From the NCBI RefSeq assembly GCF_900086655.1, contig NZ_LT575476.1:5006640-5070639 (forward strand): 64,000 bases of DNA. Reading direction: 5' to 3'. Made by a program: the position numbers and the translations under genes. Source of the DNA: Paenibacillus tuaregi (lineage in GTDB: Bacteria; Bacillota; Bacilli; Paenibacillales; Paenibacillaceae). Positions 1-8,504 of this stretch are shown piece after piece; within the stretch, counting starts at the first letter, position 1, and the number at the start of each line of letters is the position of its first letter. The notes beneath the pieces were generated by a model, which was not told the DNA's origin, did not search any database, and saw only the letters and a program-made list of their open reading frames with translations.

Positions 1-1117
1 AAGCCTCATAACGCTCCCGGGCAATCTTCTGCCCTATGCCGCGCTCAATATTCCGGAGCTCGGGCATGTCGTTCGGAGCGGCAAAGGTAACCGCCAGCCC
101 CTTCTCGCCTGCCCGGCCTGTCCGTCCAATCCGGTGGATGTAGCTTTCATGGTCGAGCGGCACGTCATAATTGTACACGTGCGTGATCCCTTCCACATCA
201 ATACCGCGCGCGGCTACGTCAGTCGCAATCAGGAACTGCAGCTTCGCCTTCCGGAAAGAACGCATTACCTGCTCCCGCTTCGCCTGGGACAGATCACCGT
301 GCAGTTCCCCCGACATATACCCTTTCTCCTGCAGCGACTGGTTAAGCTGCTTCGCCCTTACCTTCGTACGGCAGAAAATCACGCCGAGATAAGGCATATC
401 CCGCTCCATCATGTCCAAAAGGGCACGCTCGCGCGAAGCGTCCGTACATTCGATGACGAGCTGGCGGATCTGCTCGCGGGGAATTTCAGATTTCGTGGAA
501 ATCCGCACGTCCTGAGGCTGCTTCATGTAAGTCTTCGCGAGATTGCGAACCTTCTCCGGCATGGTCGCCGAGAACAACATCGTCTGGCGGCTGCGCGGAA
601 TAGAGCGGATAATCGACTCCACCTCTTCGAAGAATCCCATGTGCAGCATCTGATCCGCTTCGTCCAGCACCAGCATCCGCACCTTGCCCAGCTGGAGAGA
701 GCCGCGCCGCATATGATCCAGCAGCCGCCCCGGTGTGCCAATGACAAGCTGGCTGCCGCCCTGCAGCTTGCGGAGCTGACGCTCCACGTCCTGCCCGCCG
801 TATGCCGCAAGAACGGACACGCCCTCTCTCGCTGCGGCAAGCTTTCTGGCCTCAGCCGTAATCTGGATGGCGAGCTCCCTTGTCGGTGTGATGACGAGCG
901 CCTGGGCGCTTTCGACATCCGGGCGGATCTTCTGCATGATCGGAAGCAGGAAAGCAAGCGTCTTTCCCGTTCCTGTCTGCGCCTGGGCAATCAGATCATG
1001 TCCCTCCAGCAGCTTAGGAATCGCAGCTTCCTGAACAGGGGTTGGGTTCACGATTCCCTGATCACGCAAAATATCATAAAAAGCGGGCAAAAAGCCCCAA
1101 TCTTGAAAAGTTGTCAA
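1..1117 (-). CDS. DEAD-box ATP-dependent RNA helicase (3' end outside window)
   Basis: ATP-dependent RNA unwinding or remodelling in the cytoplasm. Reading the minus strand from the TTG at 1117-1115 gives an open frame to the window edge, about 372 residues. Motifs appear in the family order: PTPVQ (Q motif), AQTGTGKT (I), PTRELA (Ia), TPGR (Ib), DEAD (II), SAT (III), then ATDVAARGID (V) and HRIGRTGR (VI). Both RecA-like domains are therefore nearly complete and only the C-terminal extension is missing. The TTG start is chosen because GAGGTGA lies 6 bases upstream and no ATG is better placed. CshA/CshB-type helicases are the nearest known group, but the missing tail prevents a finer name. Confidence 0.93.
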   Translation of the reverse strand, partial: MTTFQDWGFLPAFYDILRDQGIVNPTPVQEAAIPKLLEGHDLIAQAQTGTGKTLAFLLPIMQKIRPDVESAQALVITPTRELAIQITAEARKLAAAREGVSVLAAYGGQDVERQLRKLQGGSQLVIGTPGRLLDHMRRGSLQLGKVRMLVLDEADQMLHMGFFEEVESIIRSIPRSRQTMLFSATMPEKVRNLAKTYMKQPQDVRISTKSEIPREQIRQLVIECTDASRERALLDMMERDMPYLGVIFCRTKVRAKQLNQSLQEKGYMSGELHGDLSQAKREQVMRSFRKAKLQFLIATDVAARGIDVEGITHVYNYDVPLDHESYIHRIGRTGRAGEKGLAVTFAAPNDMPELRNIERGIGQKIARERYEA

Positions 1118-1289
1118 ATGAATTCACCTCATAGCTCGAATAATCCGCGTTGCACGGACATTGTACCAAACATTTCCTCTACAAACAAAAGACCGTTACG
1201 CCTCATGTCGGCGTTCCGGCCTCTATACATTTTACAGTATAACATGTTTACCTGTTTCTTACACCGGAACCAAGCGGTTCAGTCCGACG

Positions 1290-1928
1290 TTAGCCGGATA
1301 TCCGTGCCGCCCATTTGGCAGCCTGGAGCAGCAGCTTCCGGTACACTGGATGCTGAAACGCCGGCTGATCATTGCCCGGCATCAGATACACCACCCGTCC
1401 AAGCCCATAAGAGTGAGCCCACGCGGCAGGATGCCATTCTCCGTCCATATTGTATTCCATGAGAATTGTCTTCTCTGTGAACGGGTCAAATTCGAAACGG
1501 TAGGGCTCCTCCTCCATCTGAAATGTGCCTACGCCCTCCGTAATATCATGTCCGGGTTCCGTTACCCGGAGCTCCAGCGTCTGTCTGGTAGGCTGCACCG
1601 AATGCTTCGCCCCAATCAATTGGGCAATTTCATACCGATTGCCCAGCACAATGCCGTTATGCAGCACAAGCAATCCCCCGCCCCCGCTGACAAAAGCAAG
1701 CAGGCCACCGGTCTGCTTGGGGGACAGCTTCTCCGTCCAGCTGTCCCGGTAGGAGATACACAGATCAAATGCGCCCAAGTTATTAAATTCGAACATATGG
1801 TTATTCTCACTGCACTGGACTGTTAAATAATCCTGCAGCGCGTGGGTGATCTCCGCATCCACCCCCTGTAGAGGATGGAACTTGGGATGAGTATAATCCC
1901 CAATCAGTAGAGCCTTCTTCTTATTCAT
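1290..1928 (-). CDS. ThuA-like domain protein
   Basis: Probably a cytoplasmic protein of the ThuA/class I glutamine amidotransferase-like fold, often linked to sugar use. The exact reaction is unknown. The product is about 212 residues. It opens with a KKALLIGDYTHPKFHPL strand and has a glycine-rich turn FVSGGGGLLVLHNG near the middle. The C-terminal part contains VVYLMPGNDQPAF and HPVYRKLLLQAAKWAA, typical of ThuA-like proteins. The ATG at 1928 is preferred over one 39 bases upstream because GGAGGAGATTTG directly precedes it. It is on the same strand as the downstream helicase, with a 172-base gap. Alternative: another DJ-1/PfpI-like protein. Confidence 0.75.
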   Translation of the reverse strand: MNKKKALLIGDYTHPKFHPLQGVDAEITHALQDYLTVQCSENNHMFEFNNLGAFDLCISYRDSWTEKLSPKQTGGLLAFVSGGGGLLVLHNGIVLGNRYEIAQLIGAKHSVQPTRQTLELRVTEPGHDITEGVGTFQMEEEPYRFEFDPFTEKTILMEYNMDGEWHPAAWAHSYGLGRVVYLMPGNDQPAFQHPVYRKLLLQAAKWAARISG

Positions 1929-1991
1929 CAAATCTCCTCCTGTGGCCGGGAGATACCCGGTATTCATTAGGAATCGTTCAGCTGTGGCATT

Positions 1992-2825
1992 TCAATGACC
2001 CGCCTGAAAGGGCTCGCTCTCACCAGCATAATAGCGGGCAAGCTCCACCATCATGCTCCCCATGCGCTCCTCGCGCGGAGCGATGATACGCGGGATTCCC
2101 GACTCTACCAGCCCCTGGGCGGTAACCTTGCCGACTGCCACAGCCACCACTGGTCCACTGAGCACCCCGATCAGTTCTGACAGCTTGCCGAGCTTATCAG
2201 CATATTCCATCAGGAATCTCACCTGCGGCGTACTGGTGAAGGTGACCGCGTCGATATGACCGCCAAGCAGATCGGACAACAGCTGATCCAGCTGCTCCTC
2301 TGCAGGCGGGATGTGACGGTAAGGCAGAATCTGCTGCGTCTTAGCCCCCTGCTGCTTAAGCCATTCCACAAGCCTTGGCGCAGGGTCCCCGTGCAGCTGA
2401 ATCATAACGCTTCGGCCTTTAAGGTCATGCCCCGCAAAGGCCCGGATCAGGCCCTCCGTGCTTCCATCATCGTCCCGGACCAGCGGCTCAAGCTGACGTT
2501 TCCTAAGATTATTCACCGTCTTATATCCTCTCGCGGCGATCGAAGTCTCACGCAGGAGATCCCAATAAGCTTCGGCAATCCCCATATCCTCGGCCATTTC
2601 AAACAGGGCATCAAGTCCTACGCCGGTAGTGAATACAGACCAGTCTGGCCGCTGATCCACCCAAGCCACCAGCCCATTCCTTAGGTTCATATCGTCCAGG
2701 AACACCGTTCCCTGGGCCGGCCGGAGCAGTGGAATCCCGCCCATATTCTCCACCAGCTTACTGAGGTCCTGTGCCTTTCTCGGACCGGTAAGGGCAATCC
2801 TCTTGCCTTCAAGTCTTCTTGCCAT
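1992..2825 (-). CDS. Uroporphyrinogen-III synthase (HemD-like)
   Basis: Predicted to cyclise hydroxymethylbilane to uroporphyrinogen III for heme, siroheme or cobalamin synthesis. The 277-residue product begins LEGKRIALTGPRKAQDL, the usual first strand and loop. It keeps the two-domain alternating pattern, with AVTFTSTPQVRFLMEYA and PVVAVAVGKVTAQGL in the second half, where family members bind the tetrapyrrole. Length fits stand-alone HemD. GGGGGGAG precedes the ATG. No other heme gene is adjacent, so it is outside the usual hemAXCDBL cluster and may be a second, specialised copy. HemD sequences are very divergent, so assignment rests on overall pattern. Confidence 0.8.
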   Translation of the reverse strand: MARRLEGKRIALTGPRKAQDLSKLVENMGGIPLLRPAQGTVFLDDMNLRNGLVAWVDQRPDWSVFTTGVGLDALFEMAEDMGIAEAYWDLLRETSIAARGYKTVNNLRKRQLEPLVRDDDGSTEGLIRAFAGHDLKGRSVMIQLHGDPAPRLVEWLKQQGAKTQQILPYRHIPPAEEQLDQLLSDLLGGHIDAVTFTSTPQVRFLMEYADKLGKLSELIGVLSGPVVAVAVGKVTAQGLVESGIPRIIAPREERMGSMMVELARYYAGESEPFQAGH

Positions 2826-2967
2826 CGTACTCCCCCCATGAAAGCCGCATCTGCCGCTCTTCTTCTGCTAACAGCTTATACGAGAGCGGGAGGGTTGTAA
2901 ATCGTTCCATGGTATTCTTTCCGCTTTTTCTGACTTTTAAAAATCATATGCTGGCCAACTCCATTCA

Positions 2968-2999
2968 TGAAAAAAAGCCAGCCGGACATCCCGGCTGAC
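2968..2999 (-). terminator. Intrinsic terminator of the chemotaxis receptor gene
   Basis: On the minus strand, GCCGG(GATGT)CCGGC lies within a longer stem (CAGCCGG/CCGGCTG) followed by a run of T. It sits about 85 bases past the receptor stop codon. Confidence 0.8.
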
Positions 3000-3083
3000 C
3001 TGATCGCATTTATGATAAACCTACTTTATTCTAAATCAACCGAACCCAGTTCAATCCTTGGCCCAACCCAGCCTGGGCACAGC

Positions 3084-5162
3084 TTATTCAGATTGGGGAA
3101 TTTTGAACTTTCCAACCAGCCCCTGCAGTTCATCTGCCATCCGGCTGAGATCTGCGGAAGACGAGGCAATTTCCTCTACAGAAGCAAGCTGTTCTTCAGC
3201 AGCAGCTGAGATGGTCTGGGTGCTTCCCGCGGATTCCTCAGAAATCCGGCGTATCTCGGTGATTGTAGCGTTAACAGTCTCTGCCCCTTCGGCTAACTGT
3301 ACAGCCGCCGAAGTGACTTCATCCACTTTCGCCGCCACTTCCTTAACGGCTTTGCGGATACGCGAGAAGGATCTCCCCGTGGAGTCCACAGCTAAAATCC
3401 CCTCTTCCACGCGCTGAACCGCCTGTTCCATGGAGGTCATAGCCCGTTTCACTTCACCCTGGATACCTTGGATTAAATCTCCGATCTGATGGGCCGATTG
3501 CTCCGAATCTGAAGCCAGCTTACGGACTTCCTCGGCGACAACGGCGAATCCACGGCCATGCTCCCCTGCTCTAGCGGCCTCAATGGAGGCGTTAAGGGCA
3601 AGCAGATTCGTCTGCTGGGCAATGTCCGTGATCACTGTGACAATGCCTCCAATATGCTCGGTATGGCCATTCAGAGTATGGATAACCTGACTCAGTTCCT
3701 CCACCGTCTGATTGATGTTCTCAATCTTCTCCACTACACTGAGGACGGAAGTATTCCCATCCTCGGCCACTTGGATCGTCTGACTCATCCGGCCGGTCAC
3801 ATTCTTCAAATTATCTGACATGACAACAACCTTACCCGTCATATCTTCAATACTGTCCGAACCAACTTCCACGCTCTGCAGCTGGCGTTCGCTGCCTGAG
3901 GCGACTTCCTGGATCGTGACAGTTACATGCTCGATGGCGTTTGTGGTCTGCTCTGCACCCAAGGAGAGCGCCTCGGCAGAGGTGCTTACATTATTTGTAG
4001 TCCGTTGGACATTCACGATCATTTCACGTAAATTCTGCACCATGAGCGAGAAGTTAGCCGCTAGATCGCCAATTTCATCGTTGCGTACAGCTTCGATTTC
4101 CGATGTTAAATCACCCTGGCTGACGCTTTCCGTCTCCTGCTGCAGCTTACGAATCGGCCCAACGATCGACCGGATGATAAACACAATCACAATAGCACCA
4201 AGGGCAAGAGCCCCGACGAGCACGCCGATAGATACATAGAAACTGGTCGCAGCCTGGTTGTTAATATCGATCTGATTTCTGACCGCCGCAATTCGCCAGC
4301 CGGTTGAGACGTTCTCCACGGTTTGGATATTTAAGGCCGTGCCCTTTTCCGTGTAACTCAGCTCGGTCAAATTCCCATCCGTCTTAAAGATGTCATTCAC
4401 ATAGTTGTCTGCGGCCACTGTCCCCTGCTTGGCATTCGGGTTAACTACGTACTGCCTCTTATTATCCAGCACCATGATATATCCGGTATCCCCCAGCTTA
4501 ACAGACACGGAACGCTGGAGAACTTGCAGATTAAGCGTAAGCCCAAGGACTCCGGCTCCTTCTTTCAACTGACGGGTTATGTAAATTACAGGCAGCTTCT
4601 CTCGATTAATAACTACCGGACTTACAAAAGTTGTATCGGCCGTTGTCATAGCATCGGTGAACCAGGTGCTCTTCTGAACCTCGGCTGGAGAATCTTTCAT
4701 CTTCCCATCAGTAGCCTGAATAATATCTCCCTGAGCTGTAGCGATGAAGACGTTATCCACGTCGGAATTAAGTCCCATATAGTTATCCAGGATTCCAATC
4801 AGCTGCGGTCTGGCTTCAGGTCCCAACATTTGATTGGTAACCTGTCTGCCCAAGTACTCCACATTCAGCATCTTATTGGATATCTTATCGTCAATGATGC
4901 CGTTAACCTGCTTGACCATTTCTTTCGAGTTACTGGTAACCTCTGAAATGATGGATTGCGAAGAGGTGAAGAATATAACAGCGCCGATAACAATGCTTGG
5001 AATCAGAAGAATCCCGGTAAAGGCAATAATCAGCCGCTTGCGGATCGTGAATCGGCCTTTATTCCTGTTTTTATTCTTACTTCGCTTGTTCTCTCTCTCA
5101 GTTGTCCCAGTTGGCTCTGTCTTATTATTTGTCTCTAGCTCTGCCACTTCTCCCATATCCAA
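3084..5162 (-). CDS. Methyl-accepting chemotaxis protein
   Basis: Transmembrane chemoreceptor that would sense an extracellular ligand and control CheA. Of 692 residues, the first 43 are hydrophilic and very basic. A membrane helix spans about 44-67, followed by an extracellular dCache-like sensor to about 310. A second helix lies near 312-337, then a HAMP linker (RSIVGPIRKLQQE) and a long signalling coiled coil. The hairpin tip is recognisable by IAQQTNLLALNASIEAARAG and FAVVAEEVRKLA. No CheR-tether pentapeptide is seen at the C terminus. TTG at 5162 is the best start, with GGGGGAG 6 bases upstream. A SigD-type promoter lies at 5219-5246 and a terminator follows, so it is monocistronic. The ligand cannot be told. 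Confidence 0.95.
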   Translation of the reverse strand: MDMGEVAELETNNKTEPTGTTERENKRSKNKNRNKGRFTIRKRLIIAFTGILLIPSIVIGAVIFFTSSQSIISEVTSNSKEMVKQVNGIIDDKISNKMLNVEYLGRQVTNQMLGPEARPQLIGILDNYMGLNSDVDNVFIATAQGDIIQATDGKMKDSPAEVQKSTWFTDAMTTADTTFVSPVVINREKLPVIYITRQLKEGAGVLGLTLNLQVLQRSVSVKLGDTGYIMVLDNKRQYVVNPNAKQGTVAADNYVNDIFKTDGNLTELSYTEKGTALNIQTVENVSTGWRIAAVRNQIDINNQAATSFYVSIGVLVGALALGAIVIVFIIRSIVGPIRKLQQETESVSQGDLTSEIEAVRNDEIGDLAANFSLMVQNLREMIVNVQRTTNNVSTSAEALSLGAEQTTNAIEHVTVTIQEVASGSERQLQSVEVGSDSIEDMTGKVVVMSDNLKNVTGRMSQTIQVAEDGNTSVLSVVEKIENINQTVEELSQVIHTLNGHTEHIGGIVTVITDIAQQTNLLALNASIEAARAGEHGRGFAVVAEEVRKLASDSEQSAHQIGDLIQGIQGEVKRAMTSMEQAVQRVEEGILAVDSTGRSFSRIRKAVKEVAAKVDEVTSAAVQLAEGAETVNATITEIRRISEESAGSTQTISAAAEEQLASVEEIASSSADLSRMADELQGLVGKFKIPQSE

Positions 5163-5218
5163 AAGAAACTCCCCCTATTTTATTCATAACTTCCCATTAA
5201 TCAGTGTATCCCCATTTG

Positions 5219-5246
5219 ATATCGGCATTTTATCATTAAAAGTTGA
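5219..5246 (-). promoter_or_regulatory. SigD-type promoter for the chemoreceptor
   Basis: On the minus strand, TCAA (5246-5243), a 16-base spacer and GCCGATAT (5226-5219) match the Bacillus SigD consensus TAAA-N14-16-GCCGATAT, with one mismatch in the -35 element. The start codon is about 57 bases downstream. SigD drives motility and chemotaxis genes, in keeping with the product. Confidence 0.72.
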
Positions 5247-5256
5247 CAACTAAGAC

Positions 5257-5369
5257 AAAAAAACCGCTTGGTCAGGTGAATTTTTTAGGTCTTTGGCTCT
5301 AAGACAAATCTCCCAGTAACGATGGGTTGCCTTTCCAGACCCTTACATTCATTTCCTGACAAACGGTTT
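5257..5369 (-). terminator. Large structured terminator between response regulator and chemoreceptor genes
   Basis: On the minus strand, AAACCG-TTTGTCAGG near 5369 pairs with CCTGACCAAGCGGTTT near 5261 (one bulge), followed by a T run. It therefore ends the regulator operon whose stop is at 5394. The roughly 80-base apical region holds more nested complementarity: TGAAT/ATTCA, GGTCT/AGACC and CCCA/TGGG. This is more structure than a simple terminator needs. Because the receptor promoter is downstream, the element is not in the receptor's main 5' leader. Confidence 0.6.
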
Positions 5370-5393
5370 CTCCAAACTCAAGTGATGTTTCCC

Positions 5394-6146
5394 TTAATCA
5401 GCCATCCGGTAGCCAACCCCACGTACGGTAGCAATGTAAGTCGGATTGGATGCCCGGTCTCCAAGCTTTCTCCTTAAGCTCTTGATGTGCACATCCACCA
5501 CGTTACTGCCTCCCAAGAAGGACGTATCCCAGATATCACTGAGCAAATCCTCACGGGTCAGTACCGCCCCGTCACTCAACAGCAGCTTCAGCAGCAGATC
5601 ATATTCCGTCTTCGTTAGCTCGATGCGGGCCCCGTTCCGATAGACAGACATCTTCTTGCGGTCAATCCACAAATCCTTGAAGATCGCAGGAGATGTCCCG
5701 CTGAGCAGTAAGGAGGCAGGAGCCTTCTTATTACTGCTCCGAATAATCCGCTGGGCATGGTACAGAACCTCTTGGGGCCTTGCGGGCCAGACCACGAGCT
5801 CCTGCTGGCGGAGGCGTTCGTCCATATGTCCGAGCATGGACTCCTTAATCAGCAGCAGCACAGGAACCCCGCCGGTCTCCTGCATCAGCAGAGTCTGAAG
5901 AGCCACCTCTTCTTCGTGCTCCCGGTAGGAGGTTAGATCCAGAATCAGCAGGTCGGCGGATTGGGCGTTGCGAATTCCCTGCTCCAGATGGTGGAACACC
6001 ATCACATCAAAGCAGCCGTCCGACAAATCACGTACAAGCTCATGAAGTCCCCTCGGAAGCGGACTAACTACAATGACCCGCTGGGTAACCGGACAGAAAT
6101 CCGGCTGCATAACTGGCTCAAATGTATTTACTTCTTCTGCAGACAC
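5394..6146 (-). CDS. Winged-helix response regulator with atypical receiver domain
   Basis: OmpR/PhoB-type DNA-binding regulator of 250 residues. The C-terminal half (about 150-250) is a clear winged helix: LTKTEYDLLLKLLLSDGAVLTREDLLSDIW, with NVVDVHIKSLRRKLG as the recognition region and TVRGVGYRMAD at the end. The N-terminal half looks receiver-like, with Asp70 in LLILDLTSY as a possible phosphorylation site. It lacks the usual paired acidic residues after the first strand (VIVVSPL), so it may not be phosphorylated normally. No histidine kinase is adjacent. Its start lies 19 bases inside the upstream Fur-family gene, so translation is probably coupled. Confidence 0.85.
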   Translation of the reverse strand: MSAEEVNTFEPVMQPDFCPVTQRVIVVSPLPRGLHELVRDLSDGCFDVMVFHHLEQGIRNAQSADLLILDLTSYREHEEEVALQTLLMQETGGVPVLLLIKESMLGHMDERLRQQELVVWPARPQEVLYHAQRIIRSSNKKAPASLLLSGTSPAIFKDLWIDRKKMSVYRNGARIELTKTEYDLLLKLLLSDGAVLTREDLLSDIWDTSFLGGSNVVDVHIKSLRRKLGDRASNPTYIATVRGVGYRMAD

Positions 6147-6517
6147 TTAGAACACACTCCCCCGAATACGACATGAGCATGATGAACATCATAGCCTGTC
6201 TCCTTGGCCACAGCTGCACTCCACTCTTCAGGCACTTGTGACATCACTTCATCCACACGGCCGCATACCTCGCATAGAATATGCTGGTGATCATCCAGCT
6301 TGGCATCATAACGGCTGGCTGCCTCCCCAAGCTTAAGCTCACGGATCATCTCTTTATCCGTTAAATATCTCAGTGAATTATATACGGTCCCATAAGCGAA
6401 ATTATGCCCCTGCTCCACCAACCGGTTCATGACTTCAGCCGCTGTAGGATGATCGTTCGAGTTGCGTACCACGTCATAAACAGCCTTACGCTGTGTAGTT
6501 AGATTCAAAGACTTCAT
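6128..6517 (-). CDS. Fur-family regulator, probably PerR-type
   Basis: Metal-dependent transcriptional repressor of the Fur/PerR/Zur family, about 129 residues. The N-terminal winged helix reads TTQRKAVYDVV through TVYNSLRYLTDKEMIREL. The metal and dimer domain holds DDHQHILCEVCG, HHAHVVFGGVC and CSKC, so both CxxC zinc motifs of the structural Zn site are present. The ATG at 6517 is chosen because the ATG at 6529 directly abuts AAGGA. A near-consensus PerR box overlaps its own promoter, which argues for PerR-like peroxide sensing rather than iron (Fur) or zinc (Zur) sensing. That is inference from the site, not from the protein. It overlaps the following response regulator gene. Confidence 0.83.
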   Translation of the reverse strand: MKSLNLTTQRKAVYDVVRNSNDHPTAAEVMNRLVEQGHNFAYGTVYNSLRYLTDKEMIRELKLGEAASRYDAKLDDHQHILCEVCGRVDEVMSQVPEEWSAAVAKETGYDVHHAHVVFGGVCSKCLQKK

Positions 6518-6543
6518 AATTCTACTCATTCCTTCAGTTGTAT

Positions 6544-6580
6544 TTAGAATAAGTATAAATATAAATATGATTGTTGTCAA
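6544..6580 (-). promoter_or_regulatory. SigA promoter overlapped by a PerR-box-like operator
   Basis: The minus-strand promoter is TTGACA (6580-6575), a 17-base spacer, TATACT (6557-6552). The 15-mer at 6544-6558, TTAGAATAAGTATAA, differs from the PerR consensus TTATAATNATTATAA at only two positions. Occupancy would cover the -10 box, giving autorepression of the Fur-family gene. Confidence 0.75.
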
Positions 6581-6694
6581 CTCTGCGCCCGTTCCTGCTC
6601 CCATGCCTCCCCCTCTAGACTGCTGATGGTTTCTAACAGCCTGAAAATGGTAATAAATGAACATAACCCTAAGTGAAAGCAGGAGGTAACTAAA

Positions 6695-8245
6695 ATGAAC
6701 AGCTCAATCCCCCCGCACAGCGAGCTCCCAAGGTTCCCGGAGTCCTTGTGGAGAAGTACTGTACAGCTTCCAACCTACGATAAGCTCAAGGAGACGATAT
6801 ATACCGATGTTGCCATTATTGGTGCGGGTATTTCCGGAATTACTACCGCCTATTTGTTGGCCAAGGAAGGCCTGAAGGTTGCGCTCGTAGAGATGAATCG
6901 TGTGCTGGAAGGAACAACCGGCTACACAACCGCCAAAATCACAACCCAGCATGGAGTGTTTTACGATAAGTTGATCAGCCACTTTGGTGAGGAACAAGCC
7001 AGGCTGTATCATGACGGCAATTATGAGGCGCTGGAATTTATACGGCAAACCGTAACCGAGCATGGAATTGATTGTCAGCTTGAGAAGCAGGATGCCTACC
7101 TCTATGCAGAATCCGAGGAATCCCTTGGCAAGCTGCAAAAGGAATGGGAGGCCTATGAGAAACTGGGCATTCCTGGGGAATGGGTGGATTCCATACCCGT
7201 TCCGCTCACGGTACACGGGGCGATCAAGGTTTCTAATCAAGCCCAATTCCACCCGCTGCAATATCTGCGCTTTATGCTTGAGTTTATTGAGAAGCAGGGC
7301 GGTGCTATTTACGAACAGACTACTTTGGATGGGCAGATTGAGGAAGAAAGCGGTGTTCTTCACTTGAATACCTCGGAAGGGTATACGATCAAATGCAATC
7401 ACGCGGTAGCCGCCACCCATTTCCCCTTCTGTGACAAAGAGGGCCTCTTCTTCGCGCGGCTTCATGCGGATCGTTCCTATGTGGTTGCCATAGAACCCGA
7501 AACCTCCTATTCTGGCGGCATGTATATCAACGCAGGTACTCCTTCCCGGTCTCTTCGCTCCGCCAAGCTGGACGGCAAGGAAGTAATCCTGGTTGGCGGG
7601 GAAGGACATAAGACAGGACAAGGCATCTGTACGATCCAGTACTACGAGCGTCTTGAGCAGTTCGGAGGCGAACTGCTTGGAGCCAAGCGGATTCCTTACC
7701 GCTGGTCCGCTCAGGATTTGATCACAGTGGATAATGTTCCCTATATCGGAAGGTTAAATGGCTGGCATCCGAATATCTATGTGGCCACGGGCTTTGGCAA
7801 ATGGGGAATGACCAATGGGACCCTGTCTGCCCTGATCAACCGGGATCTCATTCTCGGACGGGAGAACAGATATGCTGAATTGTTTAGTCCTTCACGCTTT
7901 AAAGCAAACCCGGGCATCAAGAATTTAATCGTGGAGAACGCCAACGTGGCGAAAGAGCTGATTGCCGGCAAAGTCGATATCGTGCACCGGAAAGCTCAGG
8001 ACCTTCAGAATGACGAGGGAAGTATTGTACGCCATCTGGGTCAAAAGGCGGCCGCCTACAGGGATAAGGACGGTACGCTCTACGTTGTCGATTCAACCTG
8101 TACTCATATGGGCTGTGAGGTATCCTGGAACGAGGGAGAACGCACCTGGGATTGTCCATGCCATGGCTCGCGCTTCGACCATAAGGGTGCTGTAATCGAA
8201 GGCCCTGCCAAGGAACCACTCAAGTCCCTTGATTCCCATCAATAG
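6695..8245 (+). CDS. FAD-dependent oxidoreductase with C-terminal Rieske domain (YhfW-like)
   Basis: Cytoplasmic flavo-iron-sulfur oxidoreductase; substrate unknown. Of 516 residues, about 37-400 form a DAO-type FAD domain beginning with the Rossmann motif VAIIGAGISGITTAYLLA and ending with the second FAD contact region YIGRLNGWHPNIYVATGFGKWGM. The C-terminal 90 residues are a Rieske [2Fe-2S] domain with CTHMGC and CPCHGSRF, all four ligands present. This fusion is typical of Bacillus YhfW. AGCAGGAGG precedes the ATG. It is divergent from the PerR-type gene, so shared oxidative-stress control is plausible but no second PerR box was found. A terminator follows. Confidence 0.92.
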   Translation: MNSSIPPHSELPRFPESLWRSTVQLPTYDKLKETIYTDVAIIGAGISGITTAYLLAKEGLKVALVEMNRVLEGTTGYTTAKITTQHGVFYDKLISHFGEEQARLYHDGNYEALEFIRQTVTEHGIDCQLEKQDAYLYAESEESLGKLQKEWEAYEKLGIPGEWVDSIPVPLTVHGAIKVSNQAQFHPLQYLRFMLEFIEKQGGAIYEQTTLDGQIEEESGVLHLNTSEGYTIKCNHAVAATHFPFCDKEGLFFARLHADRSYVVAIEPETSYSGGMYINAGTPSRSLRSAKLDGKEVILVGGEGHKTGQGICTIQYYERLEQFGGELLGAKRIPYRWSAQDLITVDNVPYIGRLNGWHPNIYVATGFGKWGMTNGTLSALINRDLILGRENRYAELFSPSRFKANPGIKNLIVENANVAKELIAGKVDIVHRKAQDLQNDEGSIVRHLGQKAAAYRDKDGTLYVVDSTCTHMGCEVSWNEGERTWDCPCHGSRFDHKGAVIEGPAKEPLKSLDSHQ

Positions 8246-8280
8246 ATCTTTGTTGCTTAACTGCCATATAACAGGCTTTG

Positions 8281-8343
8281 AAAATGGCGCACAGACACAG
8301 GCTTTCTTCTCTGTGATGTGCGTCATTTTTTATTTTAATTCCG
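8281..8343 (+). terminator. Intrinsic terminator after the FAD/Rieske gene
   Basis: ATGGCGCAC pairs with GTGCGTCAT and an inner CACAG pairs with CTGTG; a T-rich run TTTTTTATTTT follows. The remaining 160 bases to the next gene are AT-rich and hold short palindromes listed separately. Confidence 0.8.
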
Positions 8344-8431
8344 GCTCTTTTAACTGCCGCCCTTTTCTTACATATTTATTAAATTATATTCACTATATTG
8401 CATTATTCAGTAGTGCGTGGTAACATTTACC

Positions 8432-8459
8432 TCAGTTACTGATCAATATTCAGTACTAA
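8432..8459 (+). promoter_or_regulatory. Candidate PadR operator region
   Basis: TCAGTTACTGA (8432-8442) is a perfect 5-1-5 inverted repeat. TTCAGTACTAA follows at 8449-8459 with the same CAGTA core, and another TTCAGTA occurs near 8406. They lie 46-73 bases before the PadR gene, a position suited to autoregulation. No clear promoter boxes were recognised here. Confidence 0.4.
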
Positions 8460-8504
8460 GGATTACACCTTAAGTGAAAATGAAATGAAAATGAGGGATG
8501 TCCC

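Noticed and set aside
134..1462. Long plus-strand open frame over the helicase
   Set aside because: It mirrors the minus-strand DEAD-box gene, whose motifs are complete and in order; the plus frame has no family pattern and only weak start signals.
5257..5369. Cyclic di-GMP-I riboswitch upstream of the chemoreceptor
   Set aside because: GGCAACCC resembles part of the GEMM core, but the rest (GACGCAAAGCC, GGCCTAA, GGTAGNNGGGG) is absent, and the receptor promoter is downstream of the element.
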